The notes: generated by a model from the sequence alone, not told the origin. Shown: positions 53,715 through 63,189, counted from the stretch's first letter. The stretch is 64,000 nt of DNA from an uncultured bacterium (GCA_938038445.1 CALHRZ010000010.1:128646-192645); one strand, 5' to 3'. A program made the numbers and translations.

Positions 53715-54754
53715 GAGAAGTTGAAAAGGATCATGGCTTTGATGACACCATCGGCATAGTCGGCGACAAGATCGAACGCTTGTTGGGTTTGCTCGAACGG
53801 AAATCGGTGAGTGATCATGAAATTGGGGCGAAGGCGTCCGGCCGCCACTGTTTTGATCGTTTCGGCTGTTTTTTCGTTTTGTCGGCGGACGTTGCGAATG
53901 GTGATTTCTCGGCGGCGTAGGGTATCGATATCGAAGGACACCCGGGCAACGGATGGAATGCCAACGATCAACAGCATCCCGCCGGGTTTTATCAGACGAA
54001 CGGCCTGGTCGAGGGCCTCTTGTTGGCCGCAGCATTCGAAGACGGCGTCGAGCAAGAGAGGTTCCTGCTGGGCAATGTCCGCGACGATATCGGTTTCGTT
54101 AGGGGAAGCGGTCCAATCGGCTCCACCGGTTTGAGCCGCTCGACGACGTGAAGCGAGAGGTTCGGAGACATAGATTCGTTCCGCTCCTTGTTCGCGGGCA
54201 GCAAGCAGAACGCTTAATCCGATAGGACCTGCGCCCAGGATGGCGATCCGGCCTCCGGCCAACGGGGCGGCCAACGAGGCGGCGTAGACGCCGATCGCAA
54301 GAGGCTCAATCAAGGCCGCGGTTTCCGCTGGAAGGGTAGGAGGGGTTTTGAAACAGGAAGCGGACGGCATGATGATTCGCTCGGCCAGGCATCCTTCCGC
54401 TTGCCCCGGGCATCCTAGAAATCGCAGGTTGCGACAGGTATGGAAACGGCGCAGCCGGCATTGATCGCAGCGGTTGCACCACATCGCGGGGTCCACGGCC
54501 ACCGTATCCCCTGGCTGGAGGTGGCGAACGGCGGAGCCGACGGCTTCGACCACGGCGGCACATTCGTGCCCGACCCGAAAGGGATAATGGACCACCTGGC
54601 TCCCGATTCGGCCTTGGGTATAGTAGTGGATATCCGATCCACAGACACCCACGACCAAAAGGCGCAGAAGGACGTCGTCCGGCTTTTCCAAGACGGGATC
54701 GGGAATCTCGACCATTTCCATCTGTCGGATTCCTTGCAGCACCATGGCTTTCAT
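53711..54754 (-). CDS. Zinc-dependent medium-chain alcohol dehydrogenase (sorbitol/threonine dehydrogenase-like)
   Basis: A 347-residue enzyme. GVCGSDIHYY and GHECAAVVEAVG hold catalytic zinc ligands, CNRCDQCRLRRFHTC the four structural zinc cysteines, and ILGAGPIGLSVL is the NAD(P) site. Related enzymes oxidise polyols, L-threonine or sugars. ATG 54754 is preferred over GTG 54763 because GGAGAGG lies at normal distance. It is the first gene of the operon running to 47923. A possible weak promoter (TATCAT with a poor -35) lies upstream. Confidence 0.92.
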   Translation of the reverse strand: MKAMVLQGIRQMEMVEIPDPVLEKPDDVLLRLLVVGVCGSDIHYYTQGRIGSQVVHYPFRVGHECAAVVEAVGSAVRHLQPGDTVAVDPAMWCNRCDQCRLRRFHTCRNLRFLGCPGQAEGCLAERIIMPSASCFKTPPTLPAETAALIEPLAIGVYAASLAAPLAGGRIAILGAGPIGLSVLLAAREQGAERIYVSEPLASRRRAAQTGGADWTASPNETDIVADIAQQEPLLLDAVFECCGQQEALDQAVRLIKPGGMLLIVGIPSVARVSFDIDTLRRREITIRNVRRQNEKTAETIKTVAAGRLRPNFMITHRFPFEQTQQAFDLVADYADGVIKAMILFNFS

Positions 54755-54837
54755 TCTGCACACCTCTCCTAGGCTTTTGCGATGGCGAAGCGCCTATGAT
54801 AGAAAAGAGCGAATGCCCATGAAAGAAAAAAAAGGAG

Positions 54838-56202
54838 TCAATTACGCAGAGCACCCACCGGCGGGGGAATGCGACCCCCTCGGCGTACAAAATCGGCAGC
54901 GCGAACCGAGGAGACAGACATCACGGGCCCCCCGCCTAGCAGACCTCCAAATTCGACGCGGTCGCCCGCTTTTTTCCCAGGTGCGGGAATAATGCGAACG
55001 GCAGTTGTTTTATGGTGGCTGAGGCCGATAGCCGCTTCATCGGCGATCAAAGCGGCCAGCGTTTCGGGCGGGGTATCGCCGGGAACCGCAATCATATCGA
55101 GGCCGACTGAACAGACGGCGGTCAATGCTTCAAGGGTTTCGAGAGAGAGAACGCCTTCGGAGGCTCGGCGTGCAAGGGTGGCATCCTCGCAGATCGGGAT
55201 GAACGCGCCGCTCAGACCTCCGGCTCGTCCCGTGGCCATAGCACCTCCCCGTTTGACCGCGTCATTCAGAAGTGCAAGCGCAGCGATGGTTCCGGGACCG
55301 CCGGCCTTTTCTACCCCCATGGCTTCCAGAATATCGCCAATCGAGTCCCCCGGTGCCGGCGTAGGGGCGAGAGAAAGGTCCACGATGTTAAAGGGAACAC
55401 CGATCCGTTCGGCGACGCGGCGGCCAATCAGCTCTCCGGCACGGGTGATTTTAAAGGCGATCCGCTTGATAGTTTCCGCTACATCCAACAGGTTTCGATC
55501 GGGACCCAGGTCCCGCAGAGCGGCGAGGACCGCGCCCGGACCCGAAATCCCGACCGACAGTCCTGTTTCACCCTCTCCGGCTCCGTAAAAAGCACCGGCC
55601 ATAAAGGGATTGTCGGGCACAGCGTTGCAGAAAACGACCAGGCGTGCACAGGCCGAACCGTCGGACGCAGCGGTGCGCGCGGCGCAAGCCGCAATAATCC
55701 GGCCCATTAGGGCGATCGCTTCCATATTAAGTCCGACTTGTGTGCTTCCGACGTTCACGGAGGCGCACAGCCGGTGGGTAGCGGCCAGGGCATCCGGAAT
55801 GCTTTTGATTAAGGCGGAAGCCGCGACGGACATCTCCTTTTCCACAAGGGCGGAGTACCCGCCGAGGAAGTCCACACCCAATGAAGCGGCCGCTGAATCG
55901 AGCGCCTGTGCGATCGGCAGAAAGTCGAGGGGTTGGCAGGCAGCGCCGAACCAGGAGACGGGCGTCACGCTAAGGCGGGTGTTAACGATCGGAATGCCGT
56001 ATTCTTCTTCGATTTGCCTGGCGGTGGGAACGAGGCGGCCGGCCACTCGGCAGATTTTCTCTGCGGCTTTCCGTGCGCAGTTCCGTGGATCCGGATCCGC
56101 GCAGTCCCGCAGATCAACACCGAGCGTGACCGTTCGAATATCCAGGTGCTGGGAATGCACCATGCTGAGAGTTTCAACCAATTCGCGGGAGTCGAGTGGC
56201 AT
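54838..56202 (-). CDS. DUF711 (UPF0210, 'PFL family') protein
   Basis: A 454-residue conserved protein of unknown function. The DUF711 features include IPIVNTRLSVTPVSW, ASVNVGSTQVGLNM and GPGTIAALALLNDAVKRGGA. It is often misnamed after pyruvate formate-lyase, but no glycyl-radical motif is present. It is followed upstream, 11 bases away, by the ACT-domain gene, the conserved partner of this family in many bacteria and archaea. The pair may sense or process an amino acid, based only on the ACT domain. Confidence 0.92.
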   Translation of the reverse strand: MPLDSRELVETLSMVHSQHLDIRTVTLGVDLRDCADPDPRNCARKAAEKICRVAGRLVPTARQIEEEYGIPIVNTRLSVTPVSWFGAACQPLDFLPIAQALDSAAASLGVDFLGGYSALVEKEMSVAASALIKSIPDALAATHRLCASVNVGSTQVGLNMEAIALMGRIIAACAARTAASDGSACARLVVFCNAVPDNPFMAGAFYGAGEGETGLSVGISGPGAVLAALRDLGPDRNLLDVAETIKRIAFKITRAGELIGRRVAERIGVPFNIVDLSLAPTPAPGDSIGDILEAMGVEKAGGPGTIAALALLNDAVKRGGAMATGRAGGLSGAFIPICEDATLARRASEGVLSLETLEALTAVCSVGLDMIAVPGDTPPETLAALIADEAAIGLSHHKTTAVRIIPAPGKKAGDRVEFGGLLGGGPVMSVSSVRAADFVRRGGRIPPPVGALRN

Positions 56203-56213
56203 GGGGGAGGGCC

Positions 56214-56564
56214 TTAGAGGCGATGCATCGCATGAAAGATTTCTTCGCGTTGCACGAGGATGGAGAGGGCATTCGCGTTCCCATGGGCTTCGAGTTCCCG
56301 TTTCAGATCGGAAAAGGAACCGTTCATTTCCGCAATGTCCACGACCATCAGCATGGTGAACAGACCGCCGAGAATGGTTTGGGTGACATCCAGAATATTC
56401 GCTCGACGATTCGCCAGAATGGTAGTAACGCCGGCCATGATGCCCGGGCGATCCTTTCCGATAACGGCCAGCACGATGCGGCTGCCCCGATCGGCACCGT
56501 TTGGGACGCCGGCCCGTTCGATCTGAACGGCGAATTCTTGGTTGAGACGGCGGGGGCTGGTCAT
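56214..56564 (-). CDS. ACT-domain protein (UPF0237 type)
   Basis: A 116-residue protein. Residues about 25-110 form one ACT domain (SRIVLAVIGKDRPGIMAGVT, then LGGLFTMLMVVDI), the fold that binds small ligands such as amino acids in regulatory proteins. GAGGTG precedes the ATG. The first ~20 residues precede the domain and may be an extension. It is the conserved partner of the DUF711 protein, and here the promoter-proximal gene. Confidence 0.92.
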   Translation of the reverse strand: MTSPRRLNQEFAVQIERAGVPNGADRGSRIVLAVIGKDRPGIMAGVTTILANRRANILDVTQTILGGLFTMLMVVDIAEMNGSFSDLKRELEAHGNANALSILVQREEIFHAMHRL

Positions 56565-56960
56565 GGAAGCACCTCGAGGTTTGTTATTATCCTAATGGAA
56601 CTTGGCCATCCAAGGCAAGCCGATCAACCCTTGATCGTGCCGAGCGGATGGGTTGAAGGGCAGGGGGGCTTCCGTTCGGATTATGGGGCGGCCGGCCCCT
56701 TTCCGGCGACCCGCCCGGAAAGGGACGACTCGCTCGGGCAAATGCGTCCATCCGAGATGGAGGGCAAAGAAAACAACGACGTACTGGAAACGGAGAATGG
56801 CGACAGGTGGCGTGGTTTCGGAAACAGAAAAGCGGGGAAAATCGGATCAATAACCGCGGTGCCGCAACGCTTCGCCAGGCGGAAACAGAGCCCGAACATC
56901 CCTGGGGAAAAGAAAAACGCGCTTGGGTCGACAGGGCAGCCCGCATGTGTCATTACGAGC
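56565..56960. other. 396-base gap without a supported gene
   Basis: Open frames here show no protein features. The gap holds a possible promoter for the ACT gene (minus strand TTGGAT 56608-56613, 16 bases, GATAAT 56586-56591) and a hairpin at 56697-56724 with 10-bp arms (CCCTTTCCGG/CCGGAAAGGG) and an 8-base loop, without T-tract. The hairpin could help end transcription from the SNF2 gene. Confidence 0.4.
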
Positions 56961-59900
56961 TTATTCGTCCAGGGACATCAAGAACCGGACTTCCTCCCAG
57001 GTGAGGGATTGAAGCATGCCCTGATCCACGTCAAGGGTAGCGTCAATAACGGCTTGTTTGCGCTGTTGCATTTCAAGGACTTTTTCTTCGACGGTGCCGC
57101 GGGCGAGCAATTTAATGCTGTAGACGTTTCGGGTCTGGCCGATTCGGTAGGCACGGTCGGTGGCCTGCTGTTCCACGGCCGGATTCCACCACGGGTCGAA
57201 GTGAATGACCATGTCCGCACCGGTCAGATTCAGACCGAATCCCCCTGCTTTGAGCGAGATGAGGAAGAGGGGGATGGAACGGTCGGCATTAAACCGATGG
57301 ACTTCGGTCTGCCGTTCCCGCGTGGATCCATCCAGGTAGCAGTATCGAATCGATCGGGCATCGAGTTCGCGTCGGAGAATAGACAGCATCGAAACGAACT
57401 GGGAAAACACCAGGATGCGATGGCCGCTATCCAACGCTTCGTCGAGGAGTTCGAAAAAGAGATCGAGTTTGGCGGAACGCCCTTCCGGGGGGAGGTCGGG
57501 CAGATGGAGAAGATCCAAGTGACAACTGGCCTGACGAAGCTGGAGAAGTGTTCGAAGCACTTCAAAGGCGCAGGCGCGGAATCCCCGTTCGGCGATCAGA
57601 GTCTCGAGACGTTGACGCGAGGTTTCGACGAGGGTTCTGTAGATGTGTTTCTGCAGCGGCGTTGGAGTGCAAAAAGCGGTTCGTTCCAGTTTGGGTGGAA
57701 GTTCGCGCGCCACATCCTTTTTTCGCCGGCGCAGGAGGAAGGGGGCCAATTTGCGGCGGAGACGGATTTGGGCCTCTTCGCCGTCGTACCCGCCGGCGAC
57801 CAGTGGGGTCTCATAGTGGCGCCGGAAGGTCTCGTGAGAACCCAAATATCCCGGCATGAGAAAATCCAGAATGGACCAAAGATCCGAAACGGAGTTTTCG
57901 ATGGGAGTTCCGGTCAACACCAGCCGATGGCCCGCTTGCAAGAGCTTGGCGGTGATGGCATTTTGCGTGGCGCGGTTTTTAATGTGCTGAGCCTCATCGA
58001 GGACGACAACGGAAAAGGGGATCGGGCGGTAGCGATCCACGTCTCGGCGTACGAGCGCGTAAGACGTGATCACCAATTCGTAATCCCCGAGGCGGTCCCA
58101 ATGAATGTGTCGGTCGTTTCCCGTCATGCACAACACCCGCATGCCGGTGATAAATCGGGCCGCTTCCTCGGCCCAGTTTTCGACAAGACTGGTCGGGCAA
58201 ACCACTAGAGCGGGACGTCCGTGAAGGTCGGAGCGGAGGCGCGGCAGGGAGAGCCATGCCAGCGTTTGAAGCGTCTTGCCAAGACCCATCTCGTCGGCCA
58301 AAATTCCGTTGAAACCGGACGATTCGAGAAACCGAAGCCAGTTGACGCCTTCGGCCTGGTAAGGACGGAGGCTGACGCGAAGTCGGGGAACAGAGACGGA
58401 TTCAACATGAACGCGGCCGGAATATTTTTCCGCCCGTTCCCGCCATGCGGGTGGCGCTTCCACATCCACGCCGTCCAGCGCATCGAGCGATGCTTTGACA
58501 TAGCCGGCATACTCTCCACGGAGCCGAAAGGTCCCCGCACGGCCGCCTTCCTGGCTGGCGCAATCCCGGAAAACCCGGTTCAACGACTCGATGGCCTCCG
58601 CATCCAGAAGGAGGGTTCGGTCGTTCCGGCGCAGAAAAGACTCCCCTTTGAGAAGAGCGCGATGGATTTCGGCCATAGGGATTTTGCCTTCAGCCGTTTC
58701 GTATTCAAAGCCGATCTCGAACCAGGCGCGGTCGGGAGACTCCTGCACATGGACGACGGGATGCACGAAGGAAAGCCGTTCAAAGAAGGGTGCGACCCGC
58801 CCTTCTATTTCCACTTTCCAACCGAGGCGGCGGAGGGCGGGAAGTCGTCCGCCGAGAAAGTTCAGCACATCCCGTTCTCCGATGACGGACGAGAGATTGT
58901 CGCCGGTCTCGCCGCGTATGCCGTAGTGATGGAGGATGACCAGCGCCTTTTTTTCCTGAGGCAGGTTGCGGACCAGAAAACGGAAGGAATCGGAGGGATC
59001 GGGAAGAAAGACCTCGGGGGACGAGGATTCCCGTCCGGCGACGAAGGCGTGGTCATTGTAGAACGCCTCCAGAGTCAAGGCGAGGGAACCGGGGCTTCCG
59101 CGAATTATGAGGCGAAACCGCGGCTCCGCAGGTTCGAAACGGAACCAGTCGAGGGACACGTCGCATTCGGCGGGCATGAGCCGGGTCAAGACGGGCCACT
59201 CGGTTTGAAGGAATCGGGGAACAGCGGAATGGGAAATTCGCACCGCACTTCTGTACACGTCATGGAGCGGAATCGGAAGGACGTGCTCAAGAGGGTGGAA
59301 TCCGCCGTTCCAGAGCACCCAACCTTTCAGACCCGAAACAAAAAACTCGGCAGGAGGTCCGGTGCCTGGATCGGGTTCGCTCACGCCGATGCGCAGCTCG
59401 ATTTCGCCGCTGTCCATGATCCAAGATGCCAGAAGACGGGTTCTGATTCGTTGTGCAGAAACTTGGAACGCGATTGAATCATCCGCGCTTTCGAGGAGGC
59501 GGCCCGTGGAAAGGGAAAGCAGCGCGAGAAAATCGGAGGGAGAGACCCGGATTTCGGGTCCGAGTGCCCCACCCGCGATGTCTTCGAGAACAAAGAGGAG
59601 ATTTTCGTCGGTTTTGGAAAGAGCCAACGGCTGATCGCAGGGCACAACGGAAGGAGGGATCCGTTTGCCCCCAACTTCCACTGTAATTTCGATCGGCACA
59701 GCGCCTTGCGACCAGCCCGTTCGCCATTCCTTACCGAGCCGAATCGTGATGGAAGCAGGCCGGCCGCTAGGATCCCCGGCGGGCACCCTGGGAAGGAAGG
59801 CCGCCTCGGAGAGGCGGGCCAATCGTTCCGCCTGCCGGCGTTCTTCCAGGCGGCGCAATTCGGCCATGGGGTCCTGTGACCGATGGATGAGGGCTAGTCC

Positions 59901-60158
59901 GACGGCAATGACGTGCGCGCAGACAATTCCGCGTTCCTTGCTATCCCGGCACGGGCAAAGGTTTTCCACCACGTCATTGGGGAGCAAGCGGGCGCTTGTT
60001 TTCATCGCTCGGCCGGCTCGCAGAATGACGCCATGGAGAAACGGCGGATCGAATTCCGCCTCCTGCACGAGGCGGTTTTGGAACAGGATCTGGCCATCCC
60101 GGAAAATCGCCGGGCCCGCCCAATTCACAAGCATTTTGTGCGTGATCGGCAGCGTCAT
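56961..60158 (-). CDS. SNF2-family DNA helicase/ATPase with N-terminal SWIM zinc finger
   Basis: A 1065-residue protein. SWIM motif: CPC (68-70), then Cys80 and His82. After a ~500-residue middle part of unknown fold comes the Swi2/Snf2 ATPase: ADEMGLGKT (motif I, about 620), VLDEAQHIKN (motif II), LTGTPIENS (III), and the C-terminal lobe with GFGLNLTGADMVIHFDPWWN and DRAYRIGQ (V-VI). Such proteins translocate on DNA and remodel protein-DNA complexes; bacterial ones are linked to transcription recycling (RapA type). Its start overlaps the prmA stop as ATGA. It is last in a three-gene operon. Confidence 0.95.
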   Translation of the reverse strand: MTLPITHKMLVNWAGPAIFRDGQILFQNRLVQEAEFDPPFLHGVILRAGRAMKTSARLLPNDVVENLCPCRDSKERGIVCAHVIAVGLALIHRSQDPMAELRRLEERRQAERLARLSEAAFLPRVPAGDPSGRPASITIRLGKEWRTGWSQGAVPIEITVEVGGKRIPPSVVPCDQPLALSKTDENLLFVLEDIAGGALGPEIRVSPSDFLALLSLSTGRLLESADDSIAFQVSAQRIRTRLLASWIMDSGEIELRIGVSEPDPGTGPPAEFFVSGLKGWVLWNGGFHPLEHVLPIPLHDVYRSAVRISHSAVPRFLQTEWPVLTRLMPAECDVSLDWFRFEPAEPRFRLIIRGSPGSLALTLEAFYNDHAFVAGRESSSPEVFLPDPSDSFRFLVRNLPQEKKALVILHHYGIRGETGDNLSSVIGERDVLNFLGGRLPALRRLGWKVEIEGRVAPFFERLSFVHPVVHVQESPDRAWFEIGFEYETAEGKIPMAEIHRALLKGESFLRRNDRTLLLDAEAIESLNRVFRDCASQEGGRAGTFRLRGEYAGYVKASLDALDGVDVEAPPAWRERAEKYSGRVHVESVSVPRLRVSLRPYQAEGVNWLRFLESSGFNGILADEMGLGKTLQTLAWLSLPRLRSDLHGRPALVVCPTSLVENWAEEAARFITGMRVLCMTGNDRHIHWDRLGDYELVITSYALVRRDVDRYRPIPFSVVVLDEAQHIKNRATQNAITAKLLQAGHRLVLTGTPIENSVSDLWSILDFLMPGYLGSHETFRRHYETPLVAGGYDGEEAQIRLRRKLAPFLLRRRKKDVARELPPKLERTAFCTPTPLQKHIYRTLVETSRQRLETLIAERGFRACAFEVLRTLLQLRQASCHLDLLHLPDLPPEGRSAKLDLFFELLDEALDSGHRILVFSQFVSMLSILRRELDARSIRYCYLDGSTRERQTEVHRFNADRSIPLFLISLKAGGFGLNLTGADMVIHFDPWWNPAVEQQATDRAYRIGQTRNVYSIKLLARGTVEEKVLEMQQRKQAVIDATLDVDQGMLQSLTWEEVRFLMSLDE

Positions 60159-61045
60159 GGAATGCGCTCAAGCCATCCGCTTGTCCATCCGTCCGCGGTT
60201 TTACGGCATTTCTCTGCAAATCCCCGGTGCCGATAGATCCGGGCCACCGCATCCCAGTCACGGCTCATGATCCCTGCAAGAAAAAGGGCAGTCCCGGCAG
60301 ACGGGATAAGAAATTTGCTGATGCGATCGGCTTCTTCGATCAAGAGGTTCGTTTCCAGGTTAGCCGCTAAGGCGTGGAAGGGGGCAGGGGGGAGAAAAGC
60401 GCGAATATCGTGGGTGGTAAAAAGGATTCGATCGGAAACACCGTTGCGGCGAGCATTTTCTTTAGCGCATGCGACCGCTTCGGGATCCCAATCCACACCG
60501 ACGACCTTTTGGAAACCCAGAAGCGCCGCAGCAATGGCCAGAATCCCCGAACCACAGCCGGCGTCCAAAAACGCGCAATGCTGACCGGGAAGATGACGGC
60601 GGGACCATACGTCCAGAAATTCCAAGCAGGCACGAGTTGTGGGATGTCTCCCGGTTCCGAAACTCATGCCGGGATCGAGCACGATTTCGATTGCGCCGTC
60701 TTCCGGGGGTTGGGAGGAGTCCCAACTCGGCCGAATTATCAGCCGGGGCGAGATCTGTTCCGCCTTGAAAAAGCGTTTCCAGCTTTCCGCCCAGTCTTCG
60801 GGGGGGAGTTCCTGGCAATGAAATACGCATGTCGTTTCGGAATCGAATCGGGCAATAATTTCCCGAATGGCGATTATCGCGGCTTCGATCGCTTCGGGGT
60901 GTTCGAAAAAAACATCCAAGCGGATCTCTGCTGTTTCGGCATCCTCCCAGCCGGCCGAGGGATATCCGGCGGCCGGCAGCGCTTCTTCCAGATACGCGAG
61001 CACATCGGCCGGTCCATGAATCGTCAGACGGGTTAGAGGTTTCAT
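60155..61045 (-). CDS. prmA: Ribosomal protein L11 methyltransferase
   Basis: A 296-residue SAM-dependent methyltransferase that trimethylates ribosomal protein L11. DPGMSFGTGRHPTTRACLE is the PrmA signature and FLDAGCGSGILAIAAALLG the SAM site. The N-terminal ~110 residues form the substrate-recognition domain. Length is normal for the family. It overlaps both neighbours by four bases (ATGA), so the three proteins are translationally coupled. There is nothing unusual in its motifs. Confidence 0.93.
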   Translation of the reverse strand: MKPLTRLTIHGPADVLAYLEEALPAAGYPSAGWEDAETAEIRLDVFFEHPEAIEAAIIAIREIIARFDSETTCVFHCQELPPEDWAESWKRFFKAEQISPRLIIRPSWDSSQPPEDGAIEIVLDPGMSFGTGRHPTTRACLEFLDVWSRRHLPGQHCAFLDAGCGSGILAIAAALLGFQKVVGVDWDPEAVACAKENARRNGVSDRILFTTHDIRAFLPPAPFHALAANLETNLLIEEADRISKFLIPSAGTALFLAGIMSRDWDAVARIYRHRGFAEKCRKTADGWTSGWLERIP

Positions 61046-62028
61046 TTGGGGTGCTGGGGGGCAGGAGATGGGCTCTTGGGACCGGGTTTCGGAAGGTCCG
61101 AGCGGCTAAAACCGGCTTCGGCGAGGACCTCGTCCGCCGTTTTGAAATGACATTTGGCGATTTCCCAAAGAATCGCGGGGCCCTTTTCCTTCAGAAGTCG
61201 GACAGCGGTTTGGCGCACGGGTAACGATACTCCGCGGGGCAAGGAGGTCCCAAAGCGCTCCCCGAGGGAACGGAGTGCGTCGAGAAAGCGTTCCCTGGCC
61301 AGGATGGAGGCGGCAGCGACCGCAAGATCCGATTCGGCCTTTGTACGCTGTTCGAGGACAATCGAGCGTCCCTTTTTGAGAAGAGCTTTTTCGATCAGTG
61401 CCCGGTGGCCGAACTGATCCGAAAGCGCTCGAGGGCACTGCGGAACGCGTTCCAGTACATTTTCGAGCGCCCTTGCGTGACCCCAGGCAAGCAGACGGTT
61501 GACATTTCGGATGTCGGCATAAAGTTCGTTGTATCGTTGCGGGCCGATGGCGACAACGGCCCATCGGTCGCCGACATGCTGATGGATGGCTTTGGCCAGG
61601 GTTCGAATGCGGGTAGCCGATGCGATGGTCTTGCTGTCGCGGACACCCAGTTCCGAAAAGCAACGGGCGATGGGGCCATCGACGTACACGGCGGCAATGA
61701 CGAGAGGGCCGAAAAAATCGCCCTTTCCGCTCTCATCGATTCCGATATGGGGTTCAAACCGTGCCGGATCAAGAATTTCCTCATATCCGAAACGGACCGA
61801 CTTGAGAACAAGCGGTTCCAGCGTGAATTGCACAAACTCTTCGGCTCGTTTCCCTTGGACGAGACACTTACCGGTTTTAAAAAGTGAGATCCGGACCTTA
61901 TCGCCTTCCGCGGCGAACAGGGCATGAGGGATTGTTATGGGCCGAAAATTGCCCGTGCTCAGGGTTTGGTGCAGCGTTTTCTGCTGTTCTGAGTTTAGAA
62001 CGAAGGTAAACGAATGAGCCGCCGACAT
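61042..62028 (-). CDS. rnhC: Ribonuclease HIII
   Basis: A 328-residue enzyme that cleaves the RNA strand of RNA-DNA hybrids. The N-terminal ~85 residues form the TBP-like domain that distinguishes HIII from HII. The catalytic core opens with IGIDESGKGDFFGPL (Asp98, Glu99), and LGVRDSKTI and TKAESDLAVAAASILARE supply the remaining acidic residues. The C-terminal Pro/Ser tail is unstructured. The promoter at 62038-62066 puts the transcript start at or next to the ATG, so the mRNA may be leaderless. It is the first gene of the operon. Confidence 0.95.
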   Translation of the reverse strand: MSAAHSFTFVLNSEQQKTLHQTLSTGNFRPITIPHALFAAEGDKVRISLFKTGKCLVQGKRAEEFVQFTLEPLVLKSVRFGYEEILDPARFEPHIGIDESGKGDFFGPLVIAAVYVDGPIARCFSELGVRDSKTIASATRIRTLAKAIHQHVGDRWAVVAIGPQRYNELYADIRNVNRLLAWGHARALENVLERVPQCPRALSDQFGHRALIEKALLKKGRSIVLEQRTKAESDLAVAAASILARERFLDALRSLGERFGTSLPRGVSLPVRQTAVRLLKEKGPAILWEIAKCHFKTADEVLAEAGFSRSDLPKPGPKSPSPAPQHPK

Positions 62029-62037
62029 AACCGGTCA

Positions 62038-62066
62038 ATGCTATCACATGGCCGCTAAACTGTCAA
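62038..62066 (-). promoter_or_regulatory. Sigma70-type promoter for the rnhC-prmA-SNF2 operon
   Basis: On the minus strand TTGACA (62061-62066, 6/6) and TAGCAT (62038-62043, 4/6) are 17 bases apart. Transcription would start about 62031, only about three bases before the rnhC ATG. Confidence 0.65.
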
Positions 62067-62076
62067 AAAACAGGAC

Positions 62077-63189
62077 TCATTCGCAAAAGCGGGCGGGATA
62101 GCGGTGAACCCATTCGGCAATCCGTTTGATCGTTTCGGGTGGACAAAGGGGAGGCATGACGCCGGCGGAACTCAATACGATTCCCCTATGGTGGGGAAGG
62201 GCGTCGAGATCGCGTTGCAGCGTGGCTTCGATTTCGGCGGCGGGGCGGGTCCACAACACCGCATTGGTCCCGCCGATTAGGGCGTGATGGGGACACAATT
62301 TCCTGCCGTCCGCAAGAGTGGTATTGCCGACGGGAGGGGATGTGAACGCTTCGAACGCAATGGCGGGAACGCGTGCGAGATCGGGCAGTAGATCCTTGAG
62401 GTGGCCGCACATATGAAGGATCATGGGGCGTCCTGCATCCGACAGGATTTCCGCGTATGTACAGAGGAAGGGGAAACAATAACGGCGATACTGGTTCGGC
62501 GACAGAAGTGTGGTGGATGTGTTTTCCATCATATAGAAGACATCGGCGGGATGTTCGGCGGCTAGTAATGTTGCCTTGCGCAGGAGCACACGATGCATGG
62601 CATCGAAGAGTTCTTCGACCTCGTCCGTGCAATCAGCCAGCAAAAAGTGGCCGTTTTCGATTCCGGCAAGGAATTCGAGCCAATGCATAAACGGCGATTC
62701 GCCGATTGTCGAAGCGGTCACGGCACCTGGACCAACTTCTTCATACTGGCGGCGTGCAGCGGTCATAATTTCAGGATCGAGTTCGACGGAGATGTCCCGG
62801 TAGAAAAGAATCATGCGGGAGATATCTTCAGCCGTTTTGACGGGAAATTCGGTTGGATGCCAGGCTTGCGAGGCTTCGTCGAACACGCTAGCGGCCGTCA
62901 GGGTTCCGGCTGGCGTATGAAAAAGGGTTCGCGTGCTTTGAGGGGTGTCCCGAATAATTTCCAGGCTTGTGTTCGTTCGTTTTTCTCGAATTCCTGCTGC
63001 AATCCACACATGCGGATCGCTCCCAATCCAGGCATGAAGAGCGGGTACGGTCATCGCCCGATGAGGGAGCAATTGGGCGCGGGAGTAGGCGTTGCTCAGT
63101 TTGGGCCAGAAGGGAAGTCGGTCTGCCGGCTTCCGTTTTAGCGCCGCCAACCAGCGTTCCTTGCAGGTCATCCCCATGGATCCGGTCAT
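62077..63189 (-). CDS. Uroporphyrinogen-decarboxylase-family protein (MtaA/CmuA-like)
   Basis: A 370-residue UroD-fold protein. It opens with the family's CKERWLAALKRKPADRLPFWP. LHMCGHLKDLLPDL corresponds to the zinc-binding HxCG region of methyltransferases such as MtaA, rather than true HemE. Members of this subgroup move methyl groups between corrinoid proteins and cofactors; many in PVC bacteria have no known substrate. Starts at 63189, 63177 and 63171 are all possible and none has a good ribosome-binding site. It is separated from the rnhC promoter by 11 bases. Confidence 0.82.
   Translation of the reverse strand: MTGSMGMTCKERWLAALKRKPADRLPFWPKLSNAYSRAQLLPHRAMTVPALHAWIGSDPHVWIAAGIREKRTNTSLEIIRDTPQSTRTLFHTPAGTLTAASVFDEASQAWHPTEFPVKTAEDISRMILFYRDISVELDPEIMTAARRQYEEVGPGAVTASTIGESPFMHWLEFLAGIENGHFLLADCTDEVEELFDAMHRVLLRKATLLAAEHPADVFYMMENTSTTLLSPNQYRRYCFPFLCTYAEILSDAGRPMILHMCGHLKDLLPDLARVPAIAFEAFTSPPVGNTTLADGRKLCPHHALIGGTNAVLWTRPAAEIEATLQRDLDALPHHRGIVLSSAGVMPPLCPPETIKRIAEWVHRYPARFCE

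Noticed and set aside
53715..54035. 107-residue N-terminal extension of the PHP-like protein
   Set aside because: Low-complexity Arg/Pro text inside the dehydrogenase gene; the ATGA overlap at 53711-53714 fixes the start.
54838..56202. Pyruvate formate-lyase
   Set aside because: The 'PFL family' label of DUF711 is historical; no glycyl-radical RVxGY motif or PFL size.
56196..58208. 670-residue open frame on the plus strand
   Set aside because: Antisense shadow of the ACT and SNF2 genes, which have clear family motifs on the other strand.
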